Assembly (NCBI RefSeq): GCF_034350045.1
Contig: NZ_CP133781.1
Location: 62,001-126,000 of the forward strand
Direction: 5' to 3'
From: Pseudomonas sp. CCI4.2
GTDB lineage: Bacteria; Pseudomonadota; Gammaproteobacteria; Pseudomonadales; Pseudomonadaceae
DNA: 64,000 nt
The position numbers and the translations under genes are program-made. Below, in pieces: positions 63,628 through 64,000 of this stretch. Under the pieces are notes generated by a model. The model did not search any database and was not told the DNA's origin. It saw only the letters and a list, made by a program, of their open reading frames with translations. The stretch's first letter is position 1. The number at the start of each line of letters is the position of its first letter.

Positions 63628-64000
63628 TCACTCTAGTAACGTATGAAGTTTCTGGTGCAACTCGCCGGCGCTCAACTTCAACTCATCAATGAAGGCCGAA
63701 GCGACTGACGTCTGCGGCCGATGTAGCGATGTGATGAGGTTGACGGAAAACGGTATAGAAATCGCGAACCGTCGTAAGCACACAGCCTGATCTGTAAAAC
63801 TCAAGGCCGTTAGCGGATTGATGATACCTACCCCGACGTTTTGCTGGACGAAAAAGCAGACGGCCGCTGCGCTGTGGGTTTCTATGACGGTGCGACATTT
63901 GACACGCGCGTCAGCAAGTATCCTGTCGAAGATGATCCGGTAAGGGTCCTGACCCGCGAGGCTGACCATGTTGACGCCGGACAGATCCAAAGGCGTAATC
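63628..64000 (-). CDS. LysR-type regulator, C-terminal part (5' end beyond the window)
   Basis: The frame stays open to base 64000 on the minus strand, so the DNA-binding N-terminus lies outside. The 123 visible residues are the second half of a LysR effector domain: GQDPYRIIFDRILADARVK, then ETHSAAAVCFFVQQNVGVGIINPLTAL and IPFSVNLITSLHRPQ. The VGVGIINPLTA motif recalls LysR proteins of the opine/amino acid group, but the effector cannot be named. Confidence 0.82.
   Translation of the reverse strand, partial: ITPLDLSGVNMVSLAGQDPYRIIFDRILADARVKCRTVIETHSAAAVCFFVQQNVGVGIINPLTALSFTDQAVCLRRFAISIPFSVNLITSLHRPQTSVASAFIDELKLSAGELHQKLHTLLE

Overview
The window reads as a chromosomal segment of a fluorescent-type Pseudomonas. 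The evidence is a cyoABCDE quinol oxidase operon, an arcDABC arginine deiminase operon, the complete Entner-Doudoroff/glucose-uptake block (edd-glk-gltR-gltS, gts ABC transporter, oprB, hexR, zwf-pgl-eda, gap), several REP-type palindromes and Pseudomonas-like protein sequences throughout. No rRNA, tRNA, CRISPR, integrase, transposase or prophage genes are visible. Most of the window looks like core or lineage-core chromosome, with two or three accessory islands (msh-like pilus genes, a glycan trio, a chaperone-usher fimbria).

Layout. 1-5066: the 3' part of an MSHA-type pseudopilus cluster (MshD-, MshO-, MshP- and MshQ-like), four genes overlapping stop to start; the last product carries an unusual N-terminal repeat domain. 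5150-5563: three tandem ~155-bp units containing REP palindromes. 5678-7075: aroP. 7091-9330 (minus): glycosyltransferase, hexapeptide acetyltransferase and PAP2 phosphatase. 9643-14439 (minus): cyoABCDE. 14905-16794 (minus): dsbB and the flavohaemoprotein hmp, the latter preceded by three NorR-type sites and a possible sigma-54 promoter. 17087-21110: cheV, a GNAT enzyme, a YkgJ-type cysteine-cluster protein, a GlxA-type regulator and two small proteins. 21230-27680 (minus): a chaperone-usher fimbrial operon with two chaperones and a very short pilin-like first gene. 28011-34328: an RND efflux adaptor and pump with their own OmpR-type two-component pair. 34594-34818: a small secreted-protein gene with an in-frame amber codon. 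35165-37689: a diguanylate cyclase and two small conserved genes.

37788-55163 is the glucose block. Glucose crosses OprB, is bound by GtsA and imported by GtsBCD, phosphorylated by Glk, oxidised by Zwf and Pgl, dehydrated by Edd, cleaved by Eda, and the triose goes to Gap. HexR sits divergently from zwf, and HexR-type operators can be read in the zwf/hexR and edd/gap intergenic regions. A-rich Hfq/Crc-like motifs lie at the gtsA, oprB and zwf ribosome binding regions, as expected for catabolite repression. GltR/GltS is the sugar-acid responsive two-component pair.

55436-63085: a DUF454 protein, the arcDABC operon with a REP hairpin between arcB and arcC, a DUF5064 protein and a TyrR-type enhancer-binding protein. 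The window ends in a small membrane ORF and a truncated LysR-type regulator gene on the minus strand.

Nothing here is clearly a wholly new system. The best candidates for new biology are the repeat-bearing MshQ-like protein, the amber-interrupted secreted peptide, the orphan NorR-type array at hmp, the Asn-for-Lys substitution in the second fimbrial chaperone, and the mini-pilin.
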